Under the pieces are notes generated by a model, which saw nothing but the letters and a program-made list of their open reading frames with translations, was not told the DNA's origin and did no database searches. The translations under genes were made by a program, and so were the position numbers. 64,000 bases of DNA. Source: Prorocentrum cordatum. Taxonomy: Eukaryota > Sar > Dinophyceae > Prorocentrales > Prorocentraceae. The first letter of the stretch is position 1. Each line of letters opens with the position of its first letter. This document shows, in pieces, positions 30,131-40,969 of this stretch. The stretch covers positions 1-64,000 of the forward strand of contig CAUYUJ010015285.1 in assembly GCA_963575745.1 (NCBI GenBank), written 5' to 3'.

Positions 30131-31815
30131 GGCCACGATCCTCGTGAGGGGTGTGCCGAAATGGCCCGGGGCCGCCATGCGAACCCTGCCACTGGCGCCT
30201 TCCGTGGAGCTCCAGTGGGGCCACGGTCCTCGTGAGGGGTGTGCCGAAATGGCCCGAGGCCGCCATGCGAACCCTGCCACTGGGCCTTCGGTGGAGCTCC
30301 CTATGGGGCCACGATCCTCGTGAGGGGTGTGCCGAAATGGCCCGAGGCCGCCATGCGAACCCTGCCACTGGCGCCTTCGGTGGAGCTCCCTATGGGGCCA
30401 CGATCCTCGTGAGGGGTGTGCCGAAATGGCCCGAGGCCGCCATGCGACCCCTGCCACTGGCGCCTTCAGTGGAGCTCCCTATGGGTCTACGATCGTCGTG
30501 AGGGGTGTGCCGAAATGGCCCGAGGCCGCCATGCGAACCCTGCCACTGGCGCCTTCGGTGGAGCTCCCTATGGGGCCACGATCCTCGTGAGGGGTGTGCC
30601 GAAATGGCCCGAGGCCGCCATGCGAACCCTGCCACTGGGGGCAGTCGGTGGAGCTCCCTATGGGGCCACGATCCTCGTGAGGGGTGTGCCGAAATGGCCC
30701 GAGGCCGCCATGCGAACCCTGCCACTAGGGCCTTCGGTGGAGCTCCCTATGGGGCCACGATCCTCGTGAGGGGTGTGCCGAAATGGCCCGAGGCCGCCAT
30801 GCGAACCCTGCCACTGGCGCCTTCGGTGGAGCTCCCTTTATGGGTCCACGATCGTCGTGAGGGGTGTGCCGAAATGGCCCGAGGCCGCCATGCAAACCCT
30901 CTCACTGGCGCCTTCGGTGGAGCTCCCTATGGGGCCACGATCCTCGTGAGGGGTGTGCCGAAATGGCCCGAGGCCGCCATGCGAACCCTGCGAGTGGCGC
31001 CTTCGGTGGAGCTCCCTTATGGGTCTACGATCTCGTGAGGGGTGTGCCGAAATGGCCCGAGGCCGCCATGCGAACCCTGCCACTGGCGCCTTCGGTGGAG
31101 CTCCCTATGGGGCCACGATCCTCGTGAGGGGTGTGCCGAAATGGCCCGAGGCCGCCATGCGAACCCTGCCACTGGGCCTTCGGTGGAGCTCCCTATGGGG
31201 CCACGATCCTCGTGAGGGGTGTGCCGAAATGGCCCGAGGCCGCCATGCGAACCCTGCCACTGGGCCTTCGGTGGAGCTCCCTATGGGGCCACGATCCTCG
31301 TGAGGGGTGTGCCGAAATGGCCCGAGGCCGCCATGCGAACCCTGCCACTGGGGCCTTCGGTGGAGCTCCCTATGGGGCCACGATCCTCGTGAGGGGTGTG
31401 CCGAAATGGCCCGAGGCCGCCATGCAAACCCTGCCACTGGCGCCTTCGGTGGAGCTCCCTTATGGGGCCACGATCCTCGAGAGGGGTGTGCCGAAATGGC
31501 CCGAGGCCGCCATGCGAACCCTGCCACTGGGGCCTTCGGTGGAGCTCCCTATGGGGCCACGATCCTCGTCAGGGGTGTGCCGGAATGGCCCGAGGTCGCC
31601 ATGCGAACCCTGCCACTGGAGCCTTCGGTGGAGCTCCCCATGGGGCCACGATCCTCGTCAGGGGTGTGCCGGAATGGCCCGAGGCCGCCATGCGAACCCT
31701 GCCACTGGAGCCTTCGGTGGAGCTCCCCATGAGGCCACGATCCTCGAGAGGGGTGTGCCGAAATGGCCCGAGGCCGCCATGCGAACCAGGGCCTTCGGTG
31801 GAGCTCCCTATGGGG
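30124..31815 (+). repeat. 89-bp satellite array 3 (about 19 units)
   Basis: Units GGGGCCACGATCCTCGTGAG, GGGTGTGCCGAAATGGCCCG, AGGCCGCCATGCGAACCCTG, CCACTGGCGCCTTCGGTGGA, GCTCCCTAT. Opposite orientation to arrays 1 and 2. The flanks GGATTGCAAAAAAAA (29829) and TTGCAATCCTTGAACGG (31957) form inverted ends. Confidence 0.9.
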
Positions 31816-32310
31816 CTACGAAGCGCTGTACTTGGTGGGTGAAACGCAGGAAGGAGGAGGGGGCAGCGGGAGGAGTGGACGCGGGGCGCTGTCTTTTCAA
31901 AACGAGGACCCAACACCACAGGATGGTTGGGAAAAAACCTTGGGTTTTTTTTTTTTTTGCAATCCTTGAACGGTTTTCTTTTGCAATCCTTGGTTTTTTT
32001 TGCAATCCTTCGGTTTTTTTGCAAAAAATGCCCCCGAGCTGGAGCACCTGAGCAGGATTTCTTACAGCAAGATTCTTCACAGCGGCAAGATTTTCTGATA
32101 CGGCAGAGGGAAACAATGAGTGAACACCCCCCCTGCCCCCCAAACTCAAGGTGGGCACGCGCGGGGGAGACGGCGGTCGAGGTGCAACTCATCAGACCCA
32201 CCGCCAACTTTGAGCATTGGGGGGAGGGGGAGGCGCTCACAGATGAATGCGGCATGAGTGCCCGCTACTTTTTCCCGAGGCCTGGACTTCCTGACAGCAA
32301 GATCTCCTTA

Positions 32311-32500
32311 CCCAGACCCCCGACGTCATGATTTTTTCATGGCGTCGACCCCCCGAAGTCTCGACCCATTCATTCCCGGGGACCGGTTTTTCGTCCTGAG
32401 TCCTTTTTTGACGGTCCCGAGGGCCGGTAAGGGCCCCCAGAGGCCAAAAATGGCGAAAAACCTCCCGTCGTGATTTTTTCAGAACTCGAGGGGGTCTGGG
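32311..32500. mobile_element. Family C element (C2)
   Basis: CCCAGACCCCCGACGTCATG to CGAGGGGGTCTGGG. A partial second copy follows at about 32565-32640. Confidence 0.8.
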
Positions 32501-32790
32501 TCTCCGGCCCGAATTGGCTCAGCATCGGTCCCCCGATCCCTCCCAGGGTCCGTCCCGGCCGGTAGGGGCCCCCAGAGGCCAAAAATGGCGAAAAACTTCC
32601 CGTCGTGATTTTTTCATAACTCGAGGGGGCCTGGGTATCTCGAGGGGCAAGCCCCTCCGCGGCCGCCCTCGTCTTCTTCACCTGCCGGGTGTGTGTGCCC
32701 CTGCCCGGCGCGGCCTGCCGCCTGTTCGACTGCGTTGGCGGCCGTCCTCGCCTCTGGCCGAAAAGGCTGATCTGCCTCTAGTGCTAAGTC

Positions 32791-32976
32791 CCCAGACCCC
32801 CTCGCGTCGTGAAAAAATCACGACGGGAGGTTTTTCATTATTTTTGGCCTCTGGGGGCCCCTACCGGCCCCCAGGACCGTCAAAAAACGACTCAGGACGA
32901 AAAACCGGTCCCGGGGAATGGGTCGAGACCTCGGGGGGTCGACGTCATGAAAAAATCATGACGTCGGGGGTCTGGG
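32791..32976. mobile_element. Family C element (C3, inverted)
   Basis: CCCAGACCCCCTCGCGTCGT to GACGTCGGGGGTCTGGG, abutting the next family A element at 32977. Confidence 0.8.
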
Positions 32977-33159
32977 TCGGGCGTGTCCCCCATACAGGAG
33001 GATTTTCGACGAAAAAAAATACCCCCAAAATAGCCAAAAAGTAGTCCAAAAATAGTCTGGGGACTGTTTTTTTTGTATGTTTGGCCCTTTGGGGGATATT
33101 TAGGGAGTATTTTTTATGATTCGTCGAAAATCCCTCTGTAGGGGGACAGGCCCGACTTA
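32977..33159. mobile_element. Family A element (A8)
   Basis: GTCGGGCGTGTCCCCCATAC to TAGGGGGACAGGCCCGACTT. Its left end touches family C, so its insertion site duplication is not visible. Confidence 0.78.
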
Positions 33160-33365
33160 ACTCTAGTGCCGCATGTGCCTGCCCCAGCTTTGCGTCCTGA
33201 GTAGTTGTTTGACGGTCCTGGGGCCCAGCGAGGGCCCCCAGAGGCCGAGAAGTGTGAAATACTTGGTCTCGAGTTTCGCGAGGCGCTGGAGGTCGGGTTG
33301 GGACTATACGACGTCGTTTCTTCTTCCAGCATCGCTTGCCAGTCGACGCTCGGCGGGACGGAGAG

Positions 33366-33450
33366 GAAGCGCCTCGACGCCAGCTTGCCCTCCGAGAGCA
33401 CCGAGCGGATCGCCCTGCTGCTCTCGCGCACCGCCGGCAGCATGGCCAAG
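33366..33450 (+). CDS. Exon 12: Ser-rich helix
   Basis: Reads KRLDASLPSESTERIALLLS, then RTAGSMAK. The start is uncertain: coding-like sequence (STLGGTER) begins near 33333, but GAGAG|GAAG at 33365 matches the exon 11 donor and phase. The end AAG|GCCTTC (GC donor) is firm, because AGGCCTTCGA recurs at 35574-35583. Confidence 0.65.
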
Positions 33451-33499
33451 GCCTTCGAAGATGAGGAATCTGCACGCCCTGAGATTTGGGCGTTGCATT

Positions 33500-33655
33500 A
33501 AGTCGGGCCTGTCCCTCTACAGGGGGAATATTCAAAAATAGCCAAATAATAATATGAGGATTTGTTTTTGAATACTTTTGGGCATCTTTTGAATATTTTT
33601 GGGATATTTTTTATTTTTTGTCCAAAATCCCCCTGTAAGGGGACAGGCCCGACTT
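33500..33655. mobile_element. Family A element (A9) with 10-bp duplication
   Basis: AAGTCGGGCCTGTCCCTCTA to AAGGGGACAGGCCCGACTT. GCGTTGCATT at 33490-33499 and 33658-33667. Confidence 0.9.
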
Positions 33656-33798
33656 AAGCGTTGCATTTTTGTCACACCGGGCGTTGTCTCCCAGTTTCGG
33701 GCTCCGGGACCATCACGAATCGATCCAGCTCGAATAGTGCCACAGAAAGCTGGGTTCCAGGGCTCTGGTGGCAAATTTTCGCGAGGCTCCCAGTTCTT

Positions 33799-33984
33799 CC
33801 CAGACCCCCGACGTCATGATTTTCTCATGACGTCGACCCCCCGAGGTCTCGACCCATTCCCCGGGGCCGGTTTTTCGTCCTGAGTCCTTTTTTGACGGTC
33901 CCGAGGGCCCGTAATGGCCCCCAAAGGACAAAAATAAGGAAAATCCTTCCGTCGTGATTTTTTCACGACGCGAGGGGGTCTGGG
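33799..33984. mobile_element. Family C element (C4)
   Basis: CCCAGACCCCCGACGTCATG to GCGAGGGGGTCTGGG. Forward orientation. Confidence 0.8.
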
Positions 33985-34145
33985 TTCACAGCTTCGCATC
34001 TCCGGGGAGGACCCTGGCGTTTTTCTACCCCTTCTGGGCCTCCTGGGAGCTTCTCGTCGCCGCGGCGGGATCCACCTCGAGAAGGGGCCGGGACGGACCC
34101 TGGGAGGGATCGGGGGACCGATGCTGAGCCAATTCGGGCCGGAGA

Positions 34146-34333
34146 CCCAGACCCCCTCGCGTCGTGAAAAAAATCACGACGGGAGGTTTTTCATTATTTT
34201 TGGCCTCTGGGGGCCCCTACCGGCCCTCGGGACCGTCAAAAAACGACTCAGGACGAAAAACCGGTCCCGGGGAATGGGTCGAGACCTCGGGGGGTCGACG
34301 TCATGAAAAAATCATGACGTCGGGGGTCTGGGG
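34146..34333. mobile_element. Family C element (C5, inverted)
   Basis: CCCAGACCCCCTCGCGTCGT to ACGTCGGGGGTCTGGG. Nearly identical to C3. Confidence 0.8.
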
Positions 34334-34377
34334 CCCGAGAGGCTCGAAGCAGACAGGTTTGAATAGCATGAAAGCGG

Positions 34378-34615
34378 CGGTTCGGTTCGGCTCGGCTCGG
34401 TTCGATGCGCGCCTGGTTCGGTTCGTCCATTTCGGCTCGCGTGGCAGACCGGTTCGGTTCGCGTCGCAGACGGTTCGGCTCGGTTCGATGCGCGCCTGGT
34501 TCGCTTCGTCCGGTTCGGCTCGCGTGGCAGACCGGTTCGGTTCGCGTCGCAGACGGGTCCGGTTCGGCTGGCTCGGTTCGCCCCGTTCGGTTCGGCCGGT
34601 TCGGTTCGAAATTGT
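34378..34615. repeat. GGTTCGGTTCG-type tandem repeat
   Basis: Two roughly 110-bp units, each with GGTTCGATGCGCGCCTGGTT and GGCTCGCGTGGCAGACCGGT, then degenerating to TTCGG units. Confidence 0.8.
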
Positions 34616-35439
34616 TCGGCGGCCCGCGCGGATTTCTCGGATCGGCGCTGGACCCGCCTCCCTGGCACAAGAAGCGCGACAGGCGGCTTTCGAGGTGGCG
34701 CCAGGAGTTTCTGGCGCCGGTCGGAGGAGTCCAAGCGGAGCTCGGAAAGCATATGCTCAGCTTCCTTGAGATCCGACGCCGCGAAACAATTGCAACATCG
34801 CTAACAGTCACGATCGGAGTCCCAGACCCCGTCTTTCGGCAGCATTTTCCGAGCCGGATCGATCTGTGATGGTCCCGGGGCCCGAAGCCTGGCGAAAACG
34901 TCCAGTATGAAAAATTGCAGTGCCAGTATCTCGGGGTACCCCAGCGTCGAGTGGACCCGCAAGGGTAGGGTTCGCAATCGGTTGTCGATGCTTCCAGCGG
35001 GCGGCCTCGGCCGCGAGGTCGGAGGCGGCGGCCTCCTCCTGTGGCAACTCTGTGGGCCCGAAGCTGGGCGAAAATGCCCAGCATGGAAAGAGTGCAACGC
35101 TGGGGTGTCTGGGCCTTTGGGCTTCCGCCCTGGTGGCCTTCGTGTCGTACCTCAGGCGTCGGGCGGCCATTCTCGGGTTACGATGTTCCAACCTACTTTA
35201 ACCTTGAATGTCGAGCACCAAAAAAGTGCTGAAACTCGAGGGTTCGACGCTGTTTCGACACCCTTTCGACACCCTTTCGACACTTTTCCGGGTGCTCGAA
35301 ATGATTCCGGGGATTCGGTCCTCAAGCACGATGGGAACAACATAATCCTCAGGACGATTTGGGCACCCCTGGAGTGCTCTCGGCGGGGCGCAGTTGCTGG
35401 AATGCAAACCTCCAGGGTTGGCGACATCTGTCTTGCATT

Positions 35440-35564
35440 AAGTCGGGCCTGTCCCTCTACAGGGGGAATATTCAAAAACAGTAAAAACAAATCTGGGGAC
35501 TATTTTTTGAGCATGTTTCGACCATTTCGCCCAAAATCCCACCGTAGGGGGACACGCCCGACTT
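35440..35564. mobile_element. Family A element (A10) forming the 3' end of intron 12
   Basis: AAGTCGGGCCTGTCCCTCTA to GGGGACACGCCCGACTT. TCTTGCA at 35431-35437 and 35568-35574; the right copy provides the TTGCAG acceptor of exon 13. Confidence 0.85.
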
Positions 35565-35575
35565 AAGTCTTGCAG

Positions 35576-35736
35576 GCCTTCGACATGCTGAACCCGTGCC
35601 TCTTCCTGGAGGAGTTCCAGGAGGCGCTGCAGGCTCTTGGCTTCGCCCCTGGCGCCGACTTCAAGCGCCTCTTCAACCTGCTCGACGTGAGCCGCACTGG
35701 CCGCATCAGCAAGGCCGACTTCGTGAGCCTCCTCGA
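35576..35736 (+). CDS. Exon 13: best-preserved EF-hand
   Basis: Reads AFDMLNPCLFLEEFQEALQA, then FKRLFNLLDVSRTGRISKAD, FVSLL. The loop D-V-S-R-T-G-R-I-S-K-A-D has Asp1, Ser3, Thr5, Gly6, Ile8 and an acidic residue at 12, so it could bind calcium. The 3' end is ambiguous: CTCGA|GCGGCA (GC, chosen; gives SLLERIQRY after splicing) or GAC|GTGAGC at 35752. An in-frame TAA at 35765 would end the protein if unspliced. Confidence 0.75.
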
Positions 35737-38414
35737 GCGGCACGTGAAGGACGTGAGCACGCAATAAACCACCGCATCTGGAAGCAATGGCGCAAATTTG
35801 AACATGGATGTTTTCTTTGGTTTGTTTTGTTACTGTTCTCGTGCCTGTAACATGTGATGCGATGTGCTTGCGTTGCGCGCGGCGCATGGCGAACCGAAGC
35901 GTAAGTACGAAACGTGCCGCGGTATATTTGAAATCCCGCTCGTCCAGGTTCCCCAAACAGTGCTTGCACCTGGGCAATCGTATTTTTGTCTAAGGAACCA
36001 GGCCTGTGCGTCGGTCTGGCGGCTATGTTGTCGCAGTCGCCGCCCCGTCACCTCCTCGTCGCCGGCCATCGTCTGGGCCTGTGCGTCGGTCTTGCAGCTA
36101 GTTATGTTGTCGCCGTCGCCGCCCTGTCGACGCCTCGTCTCTGGTCATCCTCTGGGCCTGTGCGTCGGTCTGGCGGCTATGTTGTCGCCGTCGCCGCTCC
36201 GTCGCCGCCGTCGCATCTCGTTGCCGCCGTTCGATTGGACCACATAGACTGCGCTGCCTAGATTGCATCGCGTAGATTGCAAGGAATCGCTGCAAGAGAT
36301 TGCACAGCGTAGGTTGCACCACACAGATTGCACCACAAAAGCTGCGCAACATAGATTGCATAACGTGAGCTGCACCACATAGATGCTCTTTTCTGAAACG
36401 AAATTAGACTCTTCCCCCCCTCCTCCACCGGGTTATCACCCACCCTTTTCGCATTGTAATTTACGTATGATTATGCCCCATCGTCCATCCTAAATATGAA
36501 CTCATAGCGTCCCAGTCGAGCCAGTATCCGCCCTCCCCGCCATCCTCTGCAGAAACATGCTATGCGCGCGCACTCGTTTATCAAAAACCATAAGTTTTCA
36601 AAAACCTCCTGCCAAAATGGAGCCAAGTGCACACGCGCGCGTCGTCGCGCGCGCATGCCCTTCGAAAACCTGCGGCCTCGTACGGATATCAAAATCGAGT
36701 GTCCAAAACACATACAAAAGCACAGGGCTACGAAACACGGATCTTCAAACAAGCTCGTGCGCGCGCTCTTGCGAACACGTAGGAAAACCACAGGCTGTTT
36801 CAACAGCTTCAGAACATGCAACCAAACGGGCTTCGCGCGCGGCTGTCGAAGTCGTTCGAACGCCCCTGCGCGCGTGCCGTCGTGAGAGTCCTTCTGCAAA
36901 ACATGGGGCGAAGCGCACGAGGACGCGTCGTCGCGCGCGCATGCCGACATCCGTCAAAAACTCTGGGTCCGTGACGATTTCAAAACCGAGTGCCCAAACA
37001 ACATACAAACCATAATGGTTTCGCAACATCACTTTTTAAACACATAAAAATAATAACAAAAAAACGTGCGCTCGCGCTTTTGCGGAGTCTTGAGAATACC
37101 ACAGTTTTTTTCAGCACTCATTGAATTCTGCCAAACGGGCCTCTCGCGCCGCATGCCGACATCATTCGCACGCCCTTGCGCGCGTGCTGGGGGGGCACGA
37201 TCTGTGTCAAATGATACCATGCGGGCCACTCTCGCGCGTCGGCCGCGCGCGCATGACGGACTCTTTCCAAAGCCTGCATCACCGACGCGAGGACGCCGTC
37301 ATCGTCGCCATCGTGATCAGCATCGGCGCCCGCACTGGCCGTGCTTTCTTCTTTGTCAATATCGTCACCAGCATCGCTACTATCATCATCGTGTCTACCT
37401 TTGTCGACGTTGCCATGATACCGCGCCCGCCCAAGTCGCCGACTCGCAGTGAAGTGCGCGCTGGGAGTTGCCCAGCGGTCACCGCGGCCGCGTCGGTCGC
37501 GCCAAACTAGCTGGCCGCTGCGCGCGCGTGCTTGGGTTGGCGTGGCCGCAGAGATGCACCAACCAACGCCAAGCATGCATCGCAATCGCCACCGCATGGG
37601 TTTTGCAAACCAAGTTGCGGGTGGGTGGATGGAATGTTTGCAAGGGCATGAGATGTGTCAACTCGCTTGTTAAAACCAACATCACCACATAGATTGCACC
37701 GCGTAGATTGCGCAACATCAGTTGCCTGAAGCATACTGTTTGTGGCACGCGCTGGCTAACATTATGTTGCCTGTGAGCTTGCGGTGGCAGTGGTTTACTC
37801 TGTGGTCGAAGGACGTACACACGCTGAGCTACCGCGCGGACAACGTGGAGCAAGATGTTGCCGCGAGGCTCGAGGAAGAAGTACCGAAGATGATTGTTAA
37901 GGGATCCCTGTGAACGGGGCACATGACTTGGCGGGATGAGCGCAAGGGTGGAGGGCAAGCAGCACAGGCAGCAGCGGGAGCGCGAGCGGCAGGAGTCGCA
38001 GCCATTCACCCCGCTGACAGGGAAAAAAAGATTGTTATTCCGTCTGCAGTCAATAGTTCTTTCATGGGGCGCTCACAGGCCCCAGATTTCAGAGTCAAAG
38101 CACATAGGATTTGATAGAGATCCATTGGAATTGGAGTTGGGCTGGTAGTTCCAGCCCGCAGCGAGTCGCACACAATACAGGGTATAGGTTCGAGTCGTCG
38201 CCAGGAGAAGGTATCCAGAAGGATTGGGGCACACACATAGACTTTCGGAGCTCCGCGCCGATCTCTTGGACCGGCGCCGGGCCCCCCTGGCGGCGCCTCC
38301 AGCGCTGCCCCTGGCGCGCTCCGCACGCCAGAGAGGGAGGCCTGGCACCGATCCAGGAAAGTCGCGCGGACCTCCGAAAGTTTATGCTGATGCCGTTTTC
38401 TGCTCCTCATAGAG
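35737..38414 (+). other. Intron 13 (about 2.7 kb)
   Basis: Holds an array of roughly 75-80-bp units (CTGTGCGTCGGTCTGGCGGC, TATGTTGTCGCCGTCGCC; 35998-36245), inverted relative to 28120-28390; TGCACCACATAGATTGCA-type short repeats (36240-36400, 37680-37730); GCGCGCGCATGCC-containing repeats (36540-37260); an inverted copy of the 18060-18560 unit (37260-37640); and family F (38242-38380). Confidence 0.55.
38242..38380. repeat. Family F palindromic repeat
   Basis: CTTTCGGAGCTCCGCGCCGA at the left; GTCGCGCGGACCTCCGAAAG at the right; stem GGCGCCTCCAGCGCTGCCCC. Ends 34 bp before exon 14. Confidence 0.8.
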
Positions 38415-38655
38415 GCGCATCCAGCGCTACGTGCGCTACCATCAGCTGCGGTACGAGCTGCCCGACTCGGACTCGCCGATGGAGTCGAACTTCGCAAAGC
38501 TTGCGGAGACGCAGCTCGACGTCTTCCGCAGAGAGGCCGGCCTCAAGAAGGAGTCCGTCCCCACGACCGTGTTCTCGAAGCTGGTGGACGACCACCAGCG
38601 CGTCATCAACCGCGTGCTCGTGCTCGAGAATGAGATCGACTACCTGCGCAGACAG
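38415..38655 (+). CDS. Exon 14: coiled coil
   Basis: Reads RIQRYVRYHQLRYELPDSDS, then NFAKLAETQLDVFRREAG, FSKLVDDHQRVINRVLVLEN, EIDYLRRQ. A mostly helical, heptad-bearing linker between the EF-hands and the kinase. The donor CAG|GTCGAG (GT) is chosen because AGGT(C/G)G recurs at 40370-40375 and phases match; the frame stays open to about 38728 (VEFGAVGSRVVNSEEV), so a longer form is possible. Confidence 0.8.
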
Positions 38656-38727
38656 GTCGAGTTCGGCGCGGTTGGCAGCAGAGTCGTCAACAGCGAGGAG
38701 GTGCTCGAAAAAGAAACAAGTTTCGCA

Positions 38728-38930
38728 GGCCTAGAGGTTGACACCAACACCAATTTCGGCGGTGTGCCTCCACCGAGGGAAGAAGATCCCGATCTCGATG
38801 ATGGTGGTAATATTCTGGCTTTCAAGGTGGCCGAAATATTACCACCAACACCGAAATCTAGGATCACCTTCCCCCTGTGGAGGCAACCCCCTGTGTTGGT
38901 GTTGGTGCCCCTTTCCAGGCCTCCAAAAGT
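38728..38930. mobile_element. Family I hairpin element (I1)
   Basis: GGCCTAGAGGTTGACACCAA is mirrored at the right end by TTGGTGTTGGTGCCCCTTTC, with CAGGCCTCC beyond. The arms include ATCCCGATCTCG and AATATTTCGGCCACC. A second copy lies at 49939-50138. Confidence 0.82.
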
Positions 38931-38944
38931 GGCATGAGCGTGAA

Positions 38945-39082
38945 CTTTCGGAGGCCCGCGCGGATTTCTCGGATCGGCGCTGGACCCCCCTCCCTGGCGC
39001 GCGGAGCGCGCCAGGGGCGGCGCCGGAGGCGCCGCCGGGGGGGCCCCAGCGCCGATCCGAGGAATCCGCGCGGACCTCCGAG
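38945..39082. repeat. Family F palindromic repeat (most complete)
   Basis: CTTTCGGAGGCCCGCGCGGA and GAATCCGCGCGGACCTCCGA at the ends; the centre GGCGCGCGGAGCGCGCC and GGCGGCGCCGGAGGCGCCGCC is almost perfectly self-complementary. Confidence 0.85.
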
Positions 39083-40002
39083 TTTTTATGTTTATGCCAC
39101 TTTTTGTTCCCCTATCTTCGGCCGCACGCCGGCCTGTATGGCGGCAGGATGCACTGTGGCGGCAGCGAGGAAACTGCCGGATCGGCGCAGTAGGGCCCTA
39201 TGATGGGGGCGGCGAGGAAACTCCCCCGGCGCGCGCAGCGATGGGGGCGGCGCCATGTGGCGCCGCCGACGGGGCTCGGCGCCGACCAGAGAAGTCCGCG
39301 CGGACTGCCGAGAGCTGACGCTCCATAGGACTGCGCATCGTCCAACCGATGCCCATCCCCGGGGAGCCATGGTGTCTCAGTCCCGTCGTCCCTCCCCCCC
39401 TGGGTGGGGAGAGCAGGGCTCGCTTCGATTCCTCCGATTCGATTCGATCCGATTTCGATGGCTTCCGATTCCGATTCGATTCGACTCAGGATTCCGATTT
39501 GGGTTCCGATTTCTCATTGGAGGCCTACTAGCCTGCCGATTTCCGCCGATTCGACCTTTTCCGACTCGGCTGCCGATTTCCGCCGATCCGATTCATGTCG
39601 ATCGCCGATCCGACTTCTCGATTCGATTCTGCGCTCTCCTGTCTCAGCCCCGTCGTCCCTCCCCCCCCGGGGTGGGGAGAGAGGTCCCGCGGAACCCAAA
39701 AGGGGACAGCATGTATCTCCCCTTCGGTAGACAAGTCGGCCACCGGGGCCAAGGTCATGCCAGTGTCAGGATGCAGCTCCTGTGAGGCCAAATTCAAAGT
39801 CGGCCCTGGTAGATCCCTGGTCGAAAGCTGGTTCAATCTGTCTTAATCCCGTGTAATCCGGATTGATCCGGTCTAATCCCACTGAATCCACCCCAATCTC
39901 GGGCCCAATCCGGCTTACCATGGCCCCTTGATCGGTTGAATAGGTAGGCCTTATTTTTTTCTGGCGAAGACCTCCCAGGAGTTGCCCCCCAACTAGTGGG
40001 GA

Positions 40003-40170
40003 TGGTCACCGCCCACCAAAACAACCCGAAGGGCCCGATTTGCCCTCCATTTCTGGTGGGGGGGAGTCGGGGAACCTTGAAAAAACACCTACGAGCCCGT
40101 ACCCCCCCCCCAACCCGAAATTCTGGCGAATTTTGGGTCTTCGGGTTGGGTTGGGGTGGTCTGGTAGGTA
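40003..40170. mobile_element. Family D element (D3)
   Basis: GGTCACCGCCCACCAAAACA to GGTTGGGGTGGTCTGGTAGG; core AACCTTGAAAAAACACCTAC. Confidence 0.75.
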
Positions 40171-40371
40171 GTCCAGGGTGGTCTCACCGCCTCAGCCCTC
40201 GGGCGCGGAGCGCCCCAGGGGCGGCGCCGGAGGCAGCGCCAGGGGCGTTGAGACCGCCCCAGGCCACTCGGTTCCCTCGTCCTCGTGCTCGTCCTCGTCC
40301 TCATCCTCGTCTTCCTCCTCCTCCTCCTCGTCCTCCTCCTCCTCCTCCTCCTCCTCCTCCTCCTCCAAGAG

Positions 40372-40509
40372 GTGCGCAAGCTGCAGAGCGCGAATCGCAA
40401 CCTGCTGCACCACTTCTACTGCGCCCAGTCGGCCGCCGCGGCGGGCGCCGCCGCGCCGGAGCCGGAGCGCCACGAGCCCGAGGCCCCCGCGGCGACCGCC
40501 GAGGGCCAG
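40372..40509 (+). CDS. Exon 15: coiled coil and Ala/Glu-rich linker
   Basis: Reads VRKLQSANRNLLHHFYCAQS, then AAAAGAAAPEPERHEPEAPA. Joined in phase 0 to exon 14 (LRRQ/VRKL). The end GGCCAG|GAGGCC (GA) is supported by CCAGGAGG at 40506-40513 and 41477-41484. GCAAGT at 40525 would be an alternative donor. Confidence 0.72.
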
Positions 40510-40812
40510 GAGGCCGCTTCGGCGGCAAGTCATGGGGGCCTTGAGGAGGAGGAGGAGGAGGAGGAGGAGGAGGAGGCCCTTGCAGCTCCGTCTTTAGAGT
40601 GGGCTAGCGTCGACTAGCGCTTGGCAATCGAGGGGATAGCGCCGGTTTAGCGTCGACGATCGTCGATTCGCCTTCGATTGAGCGTCGGTTCGCAAGAGCC
40701 AGCAGGATGGTATGGGAGGCTCCCATGAGTTGCCACAGGAGGAGGCCGCCGCCTCAGACCTCGCGGCCGAGGCCGCCCGCTGGAAGGATCTGCAACCGAC
40801 TGCGAACCCCCT

Positions 40813-40969
40813 TACAGTGCCGATGCTCCGCGTGCGGATCATGTATCAAACATGCAGGGATTTAGTATTAAAAACAACGATGAGTGCATGTATGAATTTA
40901 TTCGTAAATTAATCATGTATTAAGATACCATATGTTTAAAACATCCCATGTGTGAAAAACTGCCCTGTA
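40813..40969. mobile_element. Family B element (B4)
   Basis: TACAGTGCCG to AAAAACTGCCCTGTA. The left arm lost its T-run. Confidence 0.78.

Larger units (their letters stand above)
29391..33365 (+). other. Intron 11 (about 4 kb)
   Basis: Contains family F with family K nested inside (29416-29735), the sense EF-hand-bearing satellite element (about 29810-32040), family C copies (32311-32500, a partial at about 32565-32640, and 32791-32976) and a family A element (32977-33159). The short open stretch at 32650-32780 was not accepted as an exon. Confidence 0.5.
33451..35575 (+). other. Intron 12 (2125 bp, GC-AG) with 10-bp duplication
   Basis: AGGCCTTCGA at 33449-33458 and 35574-35583. Contains two family A elements (33500-33655, 35440-35564), two family C elements (33799-33984, 34146-34333), a GGTTCGGTTCG/GGCTCGGTTCG tandem tract (34378-34615), family F (34610-34751), and an inverted copy (34960-35070) of the exon-like segment seen at 40690-40800. 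Confidence 0.8.
38656..40371 (+). other. Intron 14 (1716 bp, GT-AG)
   Basis: Contains a family I hairpin (38728-38930), family F (38945-39082), a degenerate F relative (39195-39315), a GATTCGATTC/CCGATTCG tract (39415-39650), a TTAATCC/CGGATTGATCC stretch (39840-39910), family D (40003-40170) and a CCT tract (40300-40368). No coding recognised. Confidence 0.65.

Noticed and set aside
32650-32780. Possible membrane-like exon LVFFTCRVCVPLPG
   Set aside because: Three frames are open, it lies between family C copies, and it lacks matching splice junctions.
38656-38728. Extension of exon 14 (VEFGAVGSRVVNSEE)
   Set aside because: Still open and possible, but the CAG|GTCGAG donor matches exon 15 in phase and by repeat, so the shorter form was preferred.
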